Of a stretch of DNA of 64,000 bases, positions 10,776-21,461 are shown piece after piece; the stretch's first letter is position 1, and the number at the start of each line of letters is the position of its first letter. The stretch comes from Cytobacillus kochii (GTDB lineage: Bacteria > Bacillota > Bacilli > Bacillales > Cytobacillaceae). The notes under the pieces were generated by a model, which saw only the letters and a program-made list of their open reading frames with translations, did no database searches and was not told the DNA's origin. The translations under genes and the position numbers were made by a program. The DNA lies in contig NZ_JAIVAM010000003.1 in the NCBI RefSeq assembly GCF_020171845.1, positions 248,001-312,000 of the forward strand. The letters are read 5' to 3'.

Positions 10776-10808
10776 AAAAGACCCGCGTACTTAGTGGGTC
10801 TTTTTTTA
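10776..10808 (+). terminator. Intrinsic terminator after yrzB
   Basis: Stem AAAGACCCGC/GTGGGTCTTT with one G-T pair, followed by seven T. It ends the ireB-ruvX-yrzB unit. Confidence 0.9.
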
Positions 10809-11153
10809 TGTTCTATATTCTTCGCAGGTGAACTTGCGACTAAGGAGAGGACTTAGCAAAATATAACTATCTCAAACAAAAAACCTCCACTTTCAGCATG
10901 GTCCTCATTTCTATTTCATTCTCTATAAACTTAACTTCTTTTTAAGGGAGAGGTATTATTGATTGATGCTTTCAGTATAACTGATTCGTTCTATAGTAGA
11001 AGAATTTTGTCTAAATATGCTATCCTATGACAGAAAGTATAGTATAATAATCCGAGATGTATGAGAGCTATTTTCCAGCTATTAATACAGTAGCAACATG
11101 AGGCGTAATGGAAGTATGAATAGTAAGGGGAAATAGTTGCAAGGAGGTTTACC
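10809..11153 (+). other. Intergenic region before mltG with a possible small ORF
   Basis: There is no recognised gene. A 23-codon frame starting with TTG at 10959 and ending at 11030 is preceded by GGGAGAGG at good spacing; its product (IDAFSITDSFYSRRILSKY, then AIL) is unlike anything I know and may be chance. TATAAT at 11043-11048 is a possible -10 for mltG, without a convincing -35. Confidence 0.3.
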
Positions 11154-12278
11154 ATGACAGATGATAAAAAAGGTAAGATGAAAAAACAGTTGATAGAGAG
11201 GCAAACAGAGGCGAAAGTTGTGCGTAAAATCGTGTTAATTACAGCCATAATATTATTTGTAATCATAGGTGTTGGAGGGCTAGGTGGGTTCCTTTATGTG
11301 AATTCTGCTTTAAAACCTGTTAATCCAGATAACGACAAAGTCAAGAATGTCGAAATCCCCATTGGCTCATCCGTTTCAGGAATCGGACAAGTACTAGAGG
11401 AGAATGGGATAATAAAGGATGCTAGAGTATTCAAATACTATGTGAAGCTAAAGAATGAATCAGGATTTATGGCAGGAACTTATGAATTGGCACCGGCGAT
11501 GACATTAGGTCAAGTAATATCAGAGCTAAAAACTGGAAATGTAGATCAAGAAGTCGTGTTTAAAGTCACACTTCCTGAAGGCAAGCAGTTGGAGCAAATT
11601 GCGGCAATTATAGCAGAAAAAGCAGACATGGATGCAGACGAAGTCTTTGCAGAATTAAATGATAAAGCATTTGTACAGAAAATGCAGGAGAAATTTCCAA
11701 GTGTCATTACTGATGATGTTTTTGCGGAGAATATTAAATACCCTTTAGAGGGTTATCTATTCCCTGCCACATATGATTACTACAAAGAAGATGCAACGAT
11801 AGAAGAAATTATCACACCAATGATTAAGAAGACAAGTGAAGTGCTTACTCAGTACACAGAAGCAATGGAGAAAAAAGAGATGTCTGTCCATGAATTACTC
11901 ACAATGGCTTCATTAATCGAAGAAGAGGCCACTGCACAAGTGGACCGCGATAAGATAGCCAGCGTTTTTTATAATCGTATGGATGAAGACATGCCTTTAC
12001 AAACAGATCCCACCGTTTTATATGCACATGGTGAGCATAAGGAAAGGACATTGTATAAGCATTTAGAAATAGATGACCCATATAACACATATAAATACAA
12101 TGGCCTAACACCTGGACCGATTGCTAATGCAGGTTCAACTTCTATTGAAGCTGCATTGAATCCTGAAGAAACTGATTATTTGTATTTCCTAGCTACACCA
12201 GAAGGAGAAGTTTTATTCTCTAAAACATTAGATGAACATAATGTGAAGAAAAATGAGCACATAACTAGTAATAATTAA
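11154..12278 (+). CDS. mltG: Endolytic murein transglycosylase MltG (YceG-like)
   Basis: Membrane-anchored lytic transglycosylase that cuts nascent glycan strands and so ends peptidoglycan chain growth. The 374-residue protein has a short basic N-terminal tail, one transmembrane helix at about residues 25-50 (VLITAIILFVIIGVGGLGGF), a LysM-like region (IPIGSSVSGIGQVLEENGI) and the YceG catalytic domain with the key Glu in LLTMASLIEEEA near residue 250. Later conserved stretches are LQTDPTVLYA and YNTYKYNGLTPGPIANAG. The ATG at 11154 follows AAGGAGG. Confidence 0.96.
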   Translation: MTDDKKGKMKKQLIERQTEAKVVRKIVLITAIILFVIIGVGGLGGFLYVNSALKPVNPDNDKVKNVEIPIGSSVSGIGQVLEENGIIKDARVFKYYVKLKNESGFMAGTYELAPAMTLGQVISELKTGNVDQEVVFKVTLPEGKQLEQIAAIIAEKADMDADEVFAELNDKAFVQKMQEKFPSVITDDVFAENIKYPLEGYLFPATYDYYKEDATIEEIITPMIKKTSEVLTQYTEAMEKKEMSVHELLTMASLIEEEATAQVDRDKIASVFYNRMDEDMPLQTDPTVLYAHGEHKERTLYKHLEIDDPYNTYKYNGLTPGPIANAGSTSIEAALNPEETDYLYFLATPEGEVLFSKTLDEHNVKKNEHITSNN

Positions 12279-12284
12279 AAAACA

Positions 12285-12358
12285 GAGGAAGCTAAAGGGG
12301 TGTGAATGATGTTAGATCATCATTTATGATAAAATCTCATAGCTTTCCTCTTTTTTTT
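12285..12358 (+). terminator. Long terminator hairpin after mltG
   Basis: AGAGGAAGCTA and TAGCTTTCCTCT pair with a single bulge around a roughly 38-base loop that has a small inner hairpin; eight T follow. Confidence 0.75.
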
Positions 12359-12394
12359 GTGGTAAAATAGCACAAGTATTTTATATATTTTTTT

Positions 12395-12470
12395 TTAGGT
12401 GGCGTATCATGCAAAAAGCGTAGATGGTCCAAGCTCTTTGACAATCTACTAATGTGAGCGCTTTTTTTCT
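12395..12470 (+). promoter_or_regulatory. Attenuator-like hairpin upstream of trmR
   Basis: AAAAAGCG (12413-12420) pairs with CGCTTTTT (12459-12466) and TAGATGGTC pairs with GACAATCTA inside it, leaving a 10-base bulge; a T run follows. A four-codon frame (ATG at 12409, stop at 12421) with an AGGTGG site lies over the 5' arm. The element sits 46 bases before trmR and could end or attenuate its transcripts. Confidence 0.45.
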
Positions 12471-12515
12471 TGCATATGCAAAGGATGGAAGTTAAATTAA
12501 TAGAGGTGAAAGTAA

Positions 12516-13157
12516 TTGCTAAATGATGAGCTAATTACATATATGCAAAAATTAATACCGGATCGTACAAACCTCTTCATGGAAATGGAAGAATACGCTA
12601 GGGAAAATCGTGTGCCAATTATGGAACTAGAAGGTATTGAAGCCATGTTACAGATTGTACGAATTCAACAACCAACAAAAATATTAGAGATTGGGACAGC
12701 AATCGGATATTCCGCATTACGAATGGCTGAAGCTTGTCCATCTGCTCATATTATAACATTGGAAAGAGATCAGGAGCGCTATGAAAAGGCAGAGAACTAC
12801 TTTGCAAGAAGCGGCATGGCGAATCAAATCACCTTACTTAAAGGCGACGCATTAGAGCAAGAAGATGAGGTTCGATTATTAGGTGACTATGATATGATAT
12901 TTATTGATGCAGCAAAAGGACAGTATAAGAAGTTTTTCGAGATGTATAGTCAATATTTAAATAATTCTGGTGTAATTATTACTGATAACGTGTTATTTAA
13001 AGGCCTCGTTTATGAAAAGGCAGAGATAGAAAAAAAACGCATCCGCAACCTAGTGCAAAAAATTGACCAATTTAATGAATGGCTTATGAAAAATGATCGT
13101 TACCATACCGTGATTTTGCCTATCGGTGATGGTGTTGCGATTAGTAGAAAGAAATAA
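12516..13157 (+). CDS. trmR: tRNA 5-hydroxyuridine methyltransferase TrmR (YrrM)
   Basis: SAM-dependent O-methyltransferase that turns 5-hydroxyuridine at tRNA position 34 into 5-methoxyuridine in B. subtilis. The 213-residue product is of family 3 (COMT-like) with the SAM motif KILEIGTAIGYSALRM at about 55-70 and the metal-binding YDMIFIDAAKGQY and VIITDNVLFKG segments; it aligns along its whole length with YrrM as I recall it. A TTG start is chosen because GAGGTG lies 7 bases upstream. The trhP1-trhP2 genes that follow it in B. subtilis are not here. Confidence 0.9.
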   Translation: MLNDELITYMQKLIPDRTNLFMEMEEYARENRVPIMELEGIEAMLQIVRIQQPTKILEIGTAIGYSALRMAEACPSAHIITLERDQERYEKAENYFARSGMANQITLLKGDALEQEDEVRLLGDYDMIFIDAAKGQYKKFFEMYSQYLNNSGVIITDNVLFKGLVYEKAEIEKKRIRNLVQKIDQFNEWLMKNDRYHTVILPIGDGVAISRKK

Positions 13158-13277
13158 GTTTTGTTGTGATAAAGAATTATTACTAGTATAAGTACCATAT
13201 GTTTGGCAATCATAGCAAAAAGGTGTATATTGTTAAACAGTAGCAAAAACGCTACGATGTTAGGGAGATTGATAAAG

Positions 13278-13913
13278 ATGAAGAGAAAACCGATTGTCAT
13301 CGGTGTAGCTGGTGGATCAGGCTCTGGAAAGACAAGTGTAACGAAGGCGATTTATAATCGATTTCAAGGTCATTCTATTCTTATGTTAGAACAAGACTAT
13401 TACTATAAAGATCAAGCACATCTACCTTTTGAAGAACGTTTGAAAACTAATTATGATCATCCACTTGCGTTTGACACAGACTTATTAATTGAGCATATCA
13501 TCTCTTTAACGAATCACGAGGTCATCGAAAAGCCTGTTTATGACTATTCTATTCATACGAGGTCAGATGATGTCATCGTTGTTGAACCAAAAGATGTGAT
13601 TATCTTAGAGGGGATTCTTGTACTTGAAGATGAACGTTTACGTGATTTAATGGATATGAAGCTATTTGTCGATACTGATGCAGATCTTAGAATTATTAGA
13701 AGGCTTATGCGTGATATTAAGGAACGAGGGCGTTCCATTGACTCAGTAATTGAGCAATATGTTAGCGTCGTTCGTCCAATGCATAATCAATTTATCGAAC
13801 CGACTAAGAGATATGCCGATATCATCATTCCTGAAGGTGGACAAAATAAAGTGGCAATTGATTTAATGGTCACAAAAATTCAAACAATTCTTGAAGAAAA
13901 GTCTTTTTTATGA
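13278..13913 (+). CDS. udk: Uridine kinase
   Basis: Phosphorylates uridine and cytidine to UMP and CMP in pyrimidine salvage, usually with GTP. The 211-residue protein has the P-loop [14 protein letters not shown] at residues 8-21, the nucleoside-binding YYYKDQ and [12 protein letters not shown] segments, YDYSIHTR, and the lid motif [12 protein letters not shown]. The ATG at 13278 follows GGGAG; the length equals that of B. subtilis Udk. It lies between trmR and greA. Confidence 0.97.
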   Translation: MKRKPIVIGVAGGSGSGKTSVTKAIYNRFQGHSILMLEQDYYYKDQAHLPFEERLKTNYDHPLAFDTDLLIEHIISLTNHEVIEKPVYDYSIHTRSDDVIVVEPKDVIILEGILVLEDERLRDLMDMKLFVDTDADLRIIRRLMRDIKERGRSIDSVIEQYVSVVRPMHNQFIEPTKRYADIIIPEGGQNKVAIDLMVTKIQTILEEKSFL

Positions 13914-14061
13914 CACAATAGCATAGAAAAATAATAAGGCTACAAACGTTTGCATAGATAGGCGCGTTCGATAAGGACGCGCTGTAAATGCATTGTTTAT
14001 AAAATTTATACATACTTTTGACCAATAATAATTGGTTATATATGGTAAAGGAGTGAGTGTT

Positions 14062-14538
14062 TTGAGTACAGAAAAAGTATTTCCAATGACACAAGAAGGT
14101 AAAACGAAATTAGAACAAGAACTAGAAAACCTAAAAACCGTTAAGCGAAAAGAAGTGGTTGAACGTATAAAAATAGCTCGTAGTTTTGGTGACTTATCTG
14201 AGAACTCAGAATATGATTCTGCTAAAGAAGAACAAGCTTTTGTAGAAGGTCGTATTACGACTCTTGAAAATATGATTCGTAATGCTAAAATCATTACTGA
14301 GGATGAGATGAAAGGCGACGCAGTTAGCTTAGGTTCAACGGTTACTTTCATAGAATTACCTGATGGTGAAGAAGAAACTTATTCTATCGTAGGTAGTGCA
14401 GAGGCAGATCCTTTTGAGGGCAAAATTTCCAATGATTCACCCATTGCTAAAAGTCTTATTGGCAAAAAAGTAGGCGAAGAAGTGTCTGTGCAAACACCAG
14501 GTGGAGAAATGAGTGTTAAGATAACAAGTATTAACTAA
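14062..14538 (+). CDS. greA: Transcription elongation factor GreA
   Basis: Rescues backtracked RNA polymerase by stimulating cleavage of the RNA 3' end. The 158-residue product has the N-terminal coiled-coil with the acidic tip ([22 protein letters not shown], Asp and Glu at about residues 42-45) and the C-terminal FKBP-like domain ([27 protein letters not shown]). The TTG at 14062 is chosen because AAGGAG lies 9 bases upstream and the next residues, [13 protein letters not shown], match the usual N-terminus. Confidence 0.96.
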   Translation: MSTEKVFPMTQEGKTKLEQELENLKTVKRKEVVERIKIARSFGDLSENSEYDSAKEEQAFVEGRITTLENMIRNAKIITEDEMKGDAVSLGSTVTFIELPDGEEETYSIVGSAEADPFEGKISNDSPIAKSLIGKKVGEEVSVQTPGGEMSVKITSIN

Positions 14539-14570
14539 TAAAATTATCGTGTTTTAGCGTTTGAAATAGA

Positions 14571-14604
14571 AACACCTCGTCAACACTTTTGACGAGGTGT
14601 TTTT
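14571..14604 (+). terminator. Terminator after greA that also covers the pbpI ribosome binding site
   Basis: Perfect 12-bp stem AACACCTCGTCA/TGACGAGGTGTT with a 7-base loop and a run of five T that abuts the pbpI ATG at 14605. The 3' arm contains GAGGTG, the only ribosome binding site for pbpI. Confidence 0.9.
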
Positions 14605-16365
14605 ATGCAAAGAAAACGAGTCATTCTGTTTGTTTCTGTCATGATGATTATTTTATCAATACTTATTGTTAGACTGGCTCAAATACAGTTGTTTGAAACA
14701 AAGCATTTTACAAATCGAGACATAAACTTGATCAGTCAAAGTGTCGCACAACGTTCTAAGGAAATAGCCATAGATGCCGAGAGAGGGAATTTTCTTGATA
14801 GGGATGGTAAACAATTAACTGTTGCCTATAAAACGGTTTTAATCCTTTTTCCGTTCCTAAAAGATATAGAATGGGATGTCTCGAGTGTAGCTGAAATTCT
14901 TAAAGTTGATAAAAATCAACTCCGTCAAAAAGTTCAAGCAATAAAGAATCCTATTGTGTTTGGTGACCGAGAGCCTTTCATTTTGTCTAATGAACAAATG
15001 GAGGAGATTAATCAGTTGGAAATACCAGGTGTGTTTGCAGTGAGAAAATCATACCCGATTTATGAGAGACCAGCAGAACAATTATTAGGGATTGCCAATA
15101 GAGATTTTTTACTAACCCAAAGATATCCTAATAAACACCTATCTAACATAACAAGACTAGGTGCAACTGGGATGGAAAAAAGCTTTGATGAACTTTTGTC
15201 TGGAGAAGGTGAAACAAAGCTCATTTATCATGTTGATGGAAAAGGAAGACCATTATTTGGCTCGAATGTAAAGTATGTTCACCCTGCGAATCCTTTTTAT
15301 CCATTGAATATTAGAACGACGCTTGATTTTGAATGGCAGCAACGAATGGAAATGCTTGTCGATAAAAACGAGGTTACCAAAGGGGGGATGGTGTTAATAG
15401 ATATTGAGGATAATTCAGTTGTCGCGATGGTTTCTCGTCCGAAAGTGAACCCAGTCAACCCTTTCGCTCATGGCGAAGAAGGTACGAATAATTTTATGGT
15501 GCAAAATCAAGTACTAGGGTCTATTTTTAAAACAGTTATCGCTGCAGCAGCGATAGATTATGGGCTAGATGCAAAAAGTCGTATGTTTGATTGTAATCAG
15601 TCAATCAATGGAGAAATAGATAAAAATTATCAATACGGCATGCTTAACTTTAAAGATAGTTTTGCGAGAAGTTGTAATTATACATTTGCAACGGTTGGCA
15701 AAGAACTGATGTCTATAGAACCATTGGTGATGGATAGCTATGCCAATAAATTAGGCCTTTCGATAAAAGTAGGATGGCAAGGAGATTTCTATCATTTAAA
15801 GGGCTTTCAGCAAATGGCAGATGAAGAACAAGGCCAGGTCTTTAGTGATCCGCAGAATAGAAAAGATACAAATCTAATTGCTCTAACATCCATTGGTCAA
15901 TTAGATGTCCGCAGTACACCGTTAGCTGTGGCAAATATGATGGCAACAATCGCGAGAGGGGGAGAAAAGCAGATGGTACGTGTCGCCTCGCAACTAGAAT
16001 ATAAAAATGGTACGAAAGTAAAGAGCTTTCAGCCTAAAAGAGTAGTTGGTAAAAATATAAAGCCATATACAGCCATATCATTACAAAAGCTTCTTCTTGA
16101 AGTTGTCAATCATGATTTGGGGACAGGTAGGCAACTACAAAATGTACCGTATCAAGTAGCAGGCAAATCGGGAACAGGGGAAACAGGAAAAAAACTGAAT
16201 GGGCAGGAACTAGAAAATAAATGGTTTGCTGGCTATTTCCCATACGATAACCCGAGATATGCACTAGTAACTGTCCGGTTAGATGCCAAAAGTACCGACC
16301 CATCACCACTTTCTTTATTTGCTGATATTGTGAAAGAAATACATAGATTAGATCATTCCACGTAA
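14605..16365 (+). CDS. pbpI: Class B penicillin-binding protein (PbpI/YrrR)
   Basis: Membrane-anchored D,D-transpeptidase of 586 residues, close to B. subtilis PbpI (584), a sporulation-associated PBP. It has an N-terminal transmembrane anchor (residues 5-25), a dimerisation domain (RGNFLDRDGKQL to GATGMEKSFDELLSG) and a transpeptidase domain with active-site SIFK (in VLGSIFKTV, about residue 309), SCN (in ARSCNYTFATVGKEL) and KSGTGETG near 520. The ATG lies right against the T tract of the greA terminator and its GAGGTG site is in the stem. No other good start is seen. Confidence 0.93.
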   Translation: MQRKRVILFVSVMMIILSILIVRLAQIQLFETKHFTNRDINLISQSVAQRSKEIAIDAERGNFLDRDGKQLTVAYKTVLILFPFLKDIEWDVSSVAEILKVDKNQLRQKVQAIKNPIVFGDREPFILSNEQMEEINQLEIPGVFAVRKSYPIYERPAEQLLGIANRDFLLTQRYPNKHLSNITRLGATGMEKSFDELLSGEGETKLIYHVDGKGRPLFGSNVKYVHPANPFYPLNIRTTLDFEWQQRMEMLVDKNEVTKGGMVLIDIEDNSVVAMVSRPKVNPVNPFAHGEEGTNNFMVQNQVLGSIFKTVIAAAAIDYGLDAKSRMFDCNQSINGEIDKNYQYGMLNFKDSFARSCNYTFATVGKELMSIEPLVMDSYANKLGLSIKVGWQGDFYHLKGFQQMADEEQGQVFSDPQNRKDTNLIALTSIGQLDVRSTPLAVANMMATIARGGEKQMVRVASQLEYKNGTKVKSFQPKRVVGKNIKPYTAISLQKLLLEVVNHDLGTGRQLQNVPYQVAGKSGTGETGKKLNGQELENKWFAGYFPYDNPRYALVTVRLDAKSTDPSPLSLFADIVKEIHRLDHST

Positions 16366-16375
16366 TGGTTATCCC

Positions 16376-16404
16376 TTCAAGTTTTTTAAAAGACATGTTA
16401 AAAT
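16376..16404 (+). promoter_or_regulatory. Candidate sigma-A promoter for yrrS
   Basis: TTCAAG (16376-16381), 17-base spacer, TAAAAT (16399-16404) with an extended -10 TG at 16396-16397. Confidence 0.55.
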
Positions 16405-16448
16405 GTTTTCAGCTATGATATTTCTTTTTTAAATTAGGAGGTATTCCT

Positions 16449-17126
16449 TTGAATAATACTGATAATGGTTCATCCCGTTATGATAAAAGATCGAAAAGGA
16501 AAAAAACAAACATAATCTTAAATGGCTTAATTGGCGTCGTTATCCTGCTCATCATCGTTGTAGGTACGATTATTTTCTCCGGTGGAAAAGACGAGAATCA
16601 ACCAGCGGATTCTGCTGCGAATGAAGAAGTAAATAAAGAAGAAACTTCTAAAGAAAATAACAGTGATGAAAAAGATGATGCAACAGATGAGGGAAGTCAA
16701 GAAGGTAACAGTGAAGAAAATAAAGATAATGAAGAGAATAAAGATGAAGAAACTAATGAAGAAGAAAACAATGAAGAAGAAGTAAAAGAGGAAGAGATTG
16801 TCACTGAAGGCGGCAGTAGTGCTGATGTAAAAAGAACAGTAGAAAATCCGGCTTGGCAACCTGTAGGTACAGTACAAGACGACCATCCTACAGCTGTGTA
16901 TGATCAGAGTCATGTGGATTGGGATGAAATGCTTCGCGCAATCACTTATGCAACTGGATTAGATCGTTCAGCTATGACTGTTTATTTCCTTGGTAATGAC
17001 GGTGTAAATCGTTCTGTTGGTACAGTAGCTTCACCAAATAAAGACGAAATGTATCGTGTATATATTGAATGGGTAGACGGAAAAGGATGGAAACCGACGA
17101 AGGTAGAAGAATTAAATAGTATATAA
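16449..17126 (+). CDS. yrrS: DUF1510 membrane protein YrrS
   Basis: A 225-residue protein with a basic cytoplasmic tail, one transmembrane helix (about residues 26-45), a 70-residue spacer almost wholly of Glu, Asp and Asn, and a C-terminal DUF1510 domain from about residue 130 (NPAWQPVGTVQDDHPTAVYD to VEWVDGKGWKP-like end) that lies outside the cell. The TTG start follows a consensus AGGAGGT. It is beside pbpI as in B. subtilis, which suggests a cell wall role; none is proven. Confidence 0.9.
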   Translation: MNNTDNGSSRYDKRSKRKKTNIILNGLIGVVILLIIVVGTIIFSGGKDENQPADSAANEEVNKEETSKENNSDEKDDATDEGSQEGNSEENKDNEENKDEETNEEENNEEEVKEEEIVTEGGSSADVKRTVENPAWQPVGTVQDDHPTAVYDQSHVDWDEMLRAITYATGLDRSAMTVYFLGNDGVNRSVGTVASPNKDEMYRVYIEWVDGKGWKPTKVEELNSI

Positions 17127-17153
17127 GAAAAACTGGTTTTCCTAGCCAGAATG

Positions 17154-17187
17154 AAACGCGAACATTCATTTGTTCGCGTTTTTTTTG
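17154..17187 (+). terminator. Intrinsic terminator after yrrS
   Basis: Perfect 10-bp stem AAACGCGAAC/GTTCGCGTTT followed by T residues. Confidence 0.92.
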
Positions 17188-17279
17188 CATAGTCAACATA
17201 TGGTTGGATTTTAGAAAGTGGTGACTTCTAAGTGTCCTCCTGCAACAAAGGATAACCTGCATCGCATGGAATTTTCCCT

Positions 17280-17489
17280 CTACTTTTTCTTCAGTTTAAA
17301 ATGAACAACAGCTGAATAAAACCTTTTGCCGTTTTCATCTAGATGCATTTGGTGAGCAACATGATGAACTTCTAGCATAATGGCTTTATTTGTTTCAATT
17401 TGCTCATTTATTTTCTTTTCTAAATCGTCTAGCTTTGTTGCTTCGAAAAATTCTACTTTATCCTCAATAAAATCTAATTGAAAGTTCAA
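17280..17489 (-). CDS. yrzA: DUF2536 family protein YrzA
   Basis: A 69-residue soluble protein on the opposite strand to its neighbours. The sequence NFQLDFIEDKVEFFEA, then LEKKINEQIETNKAIMLEVHHVAHQ, is typical of the DUF2536 family found next to yrrS and yrrT in Bacillus. The start is uncertain: a TTG at 17489 with AAAGGA upstream gives the family-like N-terminus and is preferred; ATG at 17498 and GTG at 17516 are in frame but lack proper spacing. The function is unknown. Confidence 0.8.
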   Translation of the reverse strand: MNFQLDFIEDKVEFFEATKLDDLEKKINEQIETNKAIMLEVHHVAHQMHLDENGKRFYSAVVHFKLKKK

Positions 17490-17622
17490 GTTAATCATCC
17501 TTTCATACGCTATCACTCCTCATTTTAAGTAAATTTCATTTTCCGTGCAATGAGAAAAGTGGATATTGATTTTTCTTGAAACTTAAGAAGGGGTGTGGTA
17601 GATTGGGAACATGTTACAAATT

Positions 17623-17647
17623 AATTCATAGTATACTCATAGGAATT
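17623..17647 (+). promoter_or_regulatory. Promoter and possible CymR-type operator of the yrrT operon
   Basis: TATACT at 17632-17637 is a good -10, with no clear -35. It is framed by the dyad AATTC (17623-17627) and GAATT (17643-17647), the right half reading ATAGGAATTAT. In B. subtilis this operon is repressed by CymR, whose sites have GGAATT-like halves as I recall; the assignment is inference. Confidence 0.4.
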
Positions 17648-17681
17648 ATTGCTATTGTAATTACGTGCAGGAGGTTGCGAA

Positions 17682-18320
17682 ATGGGGAAAGAGTTTATTG
17701 AATTATTTGAAGAGTGGGCTAAAACATATGATGATACAGTAACAGGCCATGATGAAGAATATAAGGATGTTTTCTTATACTATGATCAATTGCTACAAGA
17801 GGTGGCGGATAGAGCTACAGGTAATGTATTAGAATTTGGCCCAGGTACAGGCAATTTAACCGTAAAATTATTAAAACGTGATTTAACTGTTATCGGAATT
17901 GAACCGTCGAAATCAATGAGAGAGATTGCTATCAACAAGTTACAAGACAAAGCAAAAGTGCTCGATGGTGATTTCTTAAACTTTCAAATAGATGAAAACG
18001 TAGATACCATAGTAAGTTCGTATGCCTTTCACCATTTAACAGATGAAGAAAAGTCTTTGGCGATTGAACAGTATGGAAAGATGTTACCTTCTGGTGGTAA
18101 AATAGTGTTTGCGGATACAATGTATGAATCTGTTGATGCTTATCAAAAGGCTATTACTGATGCCACTGAAAAGGGTTACCATAATCTAGCTGAAGATTTA
18201 AAGCGAGAATACTATACGACAATTCCCGTATTAAGAGAGATTATGCGGGTGAATGGTTTTTCAGTTTCATTTAATCGCTGCAATGATTTTGTTTGGATTA
18301 TGGAAGGTGTCAAAGCTTAG
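17682..18320 (+). CDS. yrrT: Class I SAM-dependent methyltransferase YrrT
   Basis: A 212-residue methyltransferase placed first in the methionine-to-cysteine operon. The SAM-binding motif is [16 protein letters not shown] at about 48-63, followed by [10 protein letters not shown] and VSSYAFHHL. It should give S-adenosylhomocysteine, the substrate of the next gene product; the methyl acceptor is unknown. The ATG follows GCAGGAGG. Gene order yrrT-mtnN-mccA-mccB matches B. subtilis, and the 14-base gap to mtnN supports co-transcription. Confidence 0.92.
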   Translation: MGKEFIELFEEWAKTYDDTVTGHDEEYKDVFLYYDQLLQEVADRATGNVLEFGPGTGNLTVKLLKRDLTVIGIEPSKSMREIAINKLQDKAKVLDGDFLNFQIDENVDTIVSSYAFHHLTDEEKSLAIEQYGKMLPSGGKIVFADTMYESVDAYQKAITDATEKGYHNLAEDLKREYYTTIPVLREIMRVNGFSVSFNRCNDFVWIMEGVKA

Positions 18321-18334
18321 AAAGAGGGAAAGTA

Positions 18335-19036
18335 ATGAAAATAGCTATTATCGGAGCAATGGAAGAAGAAGTAACAATTTTAAGGGACCATATGGATGAG
18401 AAGAAACAGCAAGTGATTGCTGGCTGTGAATATACAGAAGGTAAAATGAACGGAGCAGACGTTGTTCTTCTTCGTTCTGGCATTGGTAAAGTGAGTGCAG
18501 CAATGTCCACTACCATTCTTTTGGAGAAGTTCAAGCCGGATTATGTCATCAATACAGGTTCTGCAGGAGGATTCAACCCTGAATTAAATGTAGGTGATGT
18601 CGTTATTTCATCTGAAGTTAGACATCATGATGTCGACGCAACTGTATTTGGTTATGAATATGGTCAAGTACCACAACAACCTCCTGCCTTTATTGCACAT
18701 GAGGCGTTATTGGAAATTGCTGAAGAGAGTGGTAAAGAGTTAGAAGGTATAACAGTTATAAGAGGACTGATTGCGACTGGAGATTCATTTATCAGCAACC
18801 CAGCGCAAACCGCACTAATACAAGATAAATTCACGGCATTGCAAGCAGTAGAAATGGAAGCAGCAGCGATTGCGCAGGTTGCTCATGCCTTTGATACACC
18901 TTTTGTGATTATTCGCTCTTTATCTGATATTGCTGGTAAAGAATCTAATATTTCTTTTGATCAATTCCTAGAGAAAGCAGCATTACACTCTGCCAATCTT
19001 GTTATGAAAATAGTCGAAGGAATCAAAAGTAAATAA
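18335..19036 (+). CDS. mtnN: 5'-methylthioadenosine/S-adenosylhomocysteine nucleosidase
   Basis: Splits S-adenosylhomocysteine and methylthioadenosine into adenine and the ribosyl-thio product, the entry to methionine salvage and S-ribosylhomocysteine. The 233-residue protein starts [12 protein letters not shown], with the catalytic Glu at about residue 12, and has TGDSFI and [10 protein letters not shown] near residue 175, followed by SDIAG with the catalytic Asp near 197. The ATG at 18335, after AGAGGGAAAG, is chosen over upstream in-frame codons inside yrrT. Confidence 0.97.
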   Translation: MKIAIIGAMEEEVTILRDHMDEKKQQVIAGCEYTEGKMNGADVVLLRSGIGKVSAAMSTTILLEKFKPDYVINTGSAGGFNPELNVGDVVISSEVRHHDVDATVFGYEYGQVPQQPPAFIAHEALLEIAEESGKELEGITVIRGLIATGDSFISNPAQTALIQDKFTALQAVEMEAAAIAQVAHAFDTPFVIIRSLSDIAGKESNISFDQFLEKAALHSANLVMKIVEGIKSK

Positions 19037-19056
19037 TCAACAAAGGACGGGAAGTT

Positions 19057-21118
<2,062 letters not shown>

Positions 21119-21123
21119 GTTTG

Positions 21124-21153
21124 AGGCTCACCTAAGGGGTGGGCTTTTTTCTG
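21124..21153 (+). terminator. Intrinsic terminator after mccB
   Basis: Stem GGCTCACC/GGTGGGCT-like (one G-T pair) with a short AAGG loop and six T. It ends the yrrT operon. Confidence 0.8.
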
Positions 21154-21230
21154 TTTTCAATGAAAGGTAGGGCGTTCTAAGGAGAAAAATAATTATTTTC
21201 GCCCTTTTTAAAATTTTTTGCAAAAAGCCG

Positions 21231-21259
21231 TTTACAAATGGTTGTTTCTTGGATATACT
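21231..21259 (+). promoter_or_regulatory. Strong sigma-A promoter of the small-ORF/YrzI locus
   Basis: TTTACA (21231-21236), exact 17-base spacer, TATACT (21254-21259). One of the best promoters in the window. Confidence 0.85.
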
Positions 21260-21306
21260 TACCAATGTAAGCGGAAATATTCTAAAGAAAAGGGAGGTCG
21301 GAAACA

Positions 21307-21396
21307 ATGAAAAACTTATGCAATTTAACTACAGCAGTAAATGAAACTCAAATACAAATCAATTTCGACCTATTTGGAATGGATCGCTTCATTTAA
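21307..21396 (+). CDS. Small ORF of 29 codons behind a strong promoter and RBS
   Basis: Unrecognised. ATG at 21307 with a strong GGGAGGT 8 bases upstream and a consensus promoter 48 bases before that. The product starts MKNLCNLTTAVNETQIQINF and ends DLFGMDRFI; it has no signal peptide and no basic or membrane segment. It is followed after 12 bases by two near-duplicate terminators, so it may be a leader peptide for the yrzI genes or a stand-alone small protein. Coding is inferred from the expression signals alone. Confidence 0.5.
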   Translation: MKNLCNLTTAVNETQIQINFDLFGMDRFI

Positions 21397-21407
21397 TTTT
21401 TGTCTAT

Positions 21408-21450
21408 CCATGCCGCAGGGAGGAATTGTCATCTCCTGCGGCATTTTTAT
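21408..21450 (+). terminator. First of two duplicated terminators
   Basis: ATGCCGCAGG pairs with CCTGCGGCAT around GAGGAATTGTCATCT, then TTTTT. The downstream hairpin has the same ends and tail. Confidence 0.85.
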
Positions 21451-21461
21451 GTTTATTTCTT

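Noticed and set aside
16600..16800. Low-complexity GAA/AAT-rich tract in yrrS as a DNA repeat
   Set aside because: It encodes the acidic linker usual for this protein; no regular unit length at DNA level.
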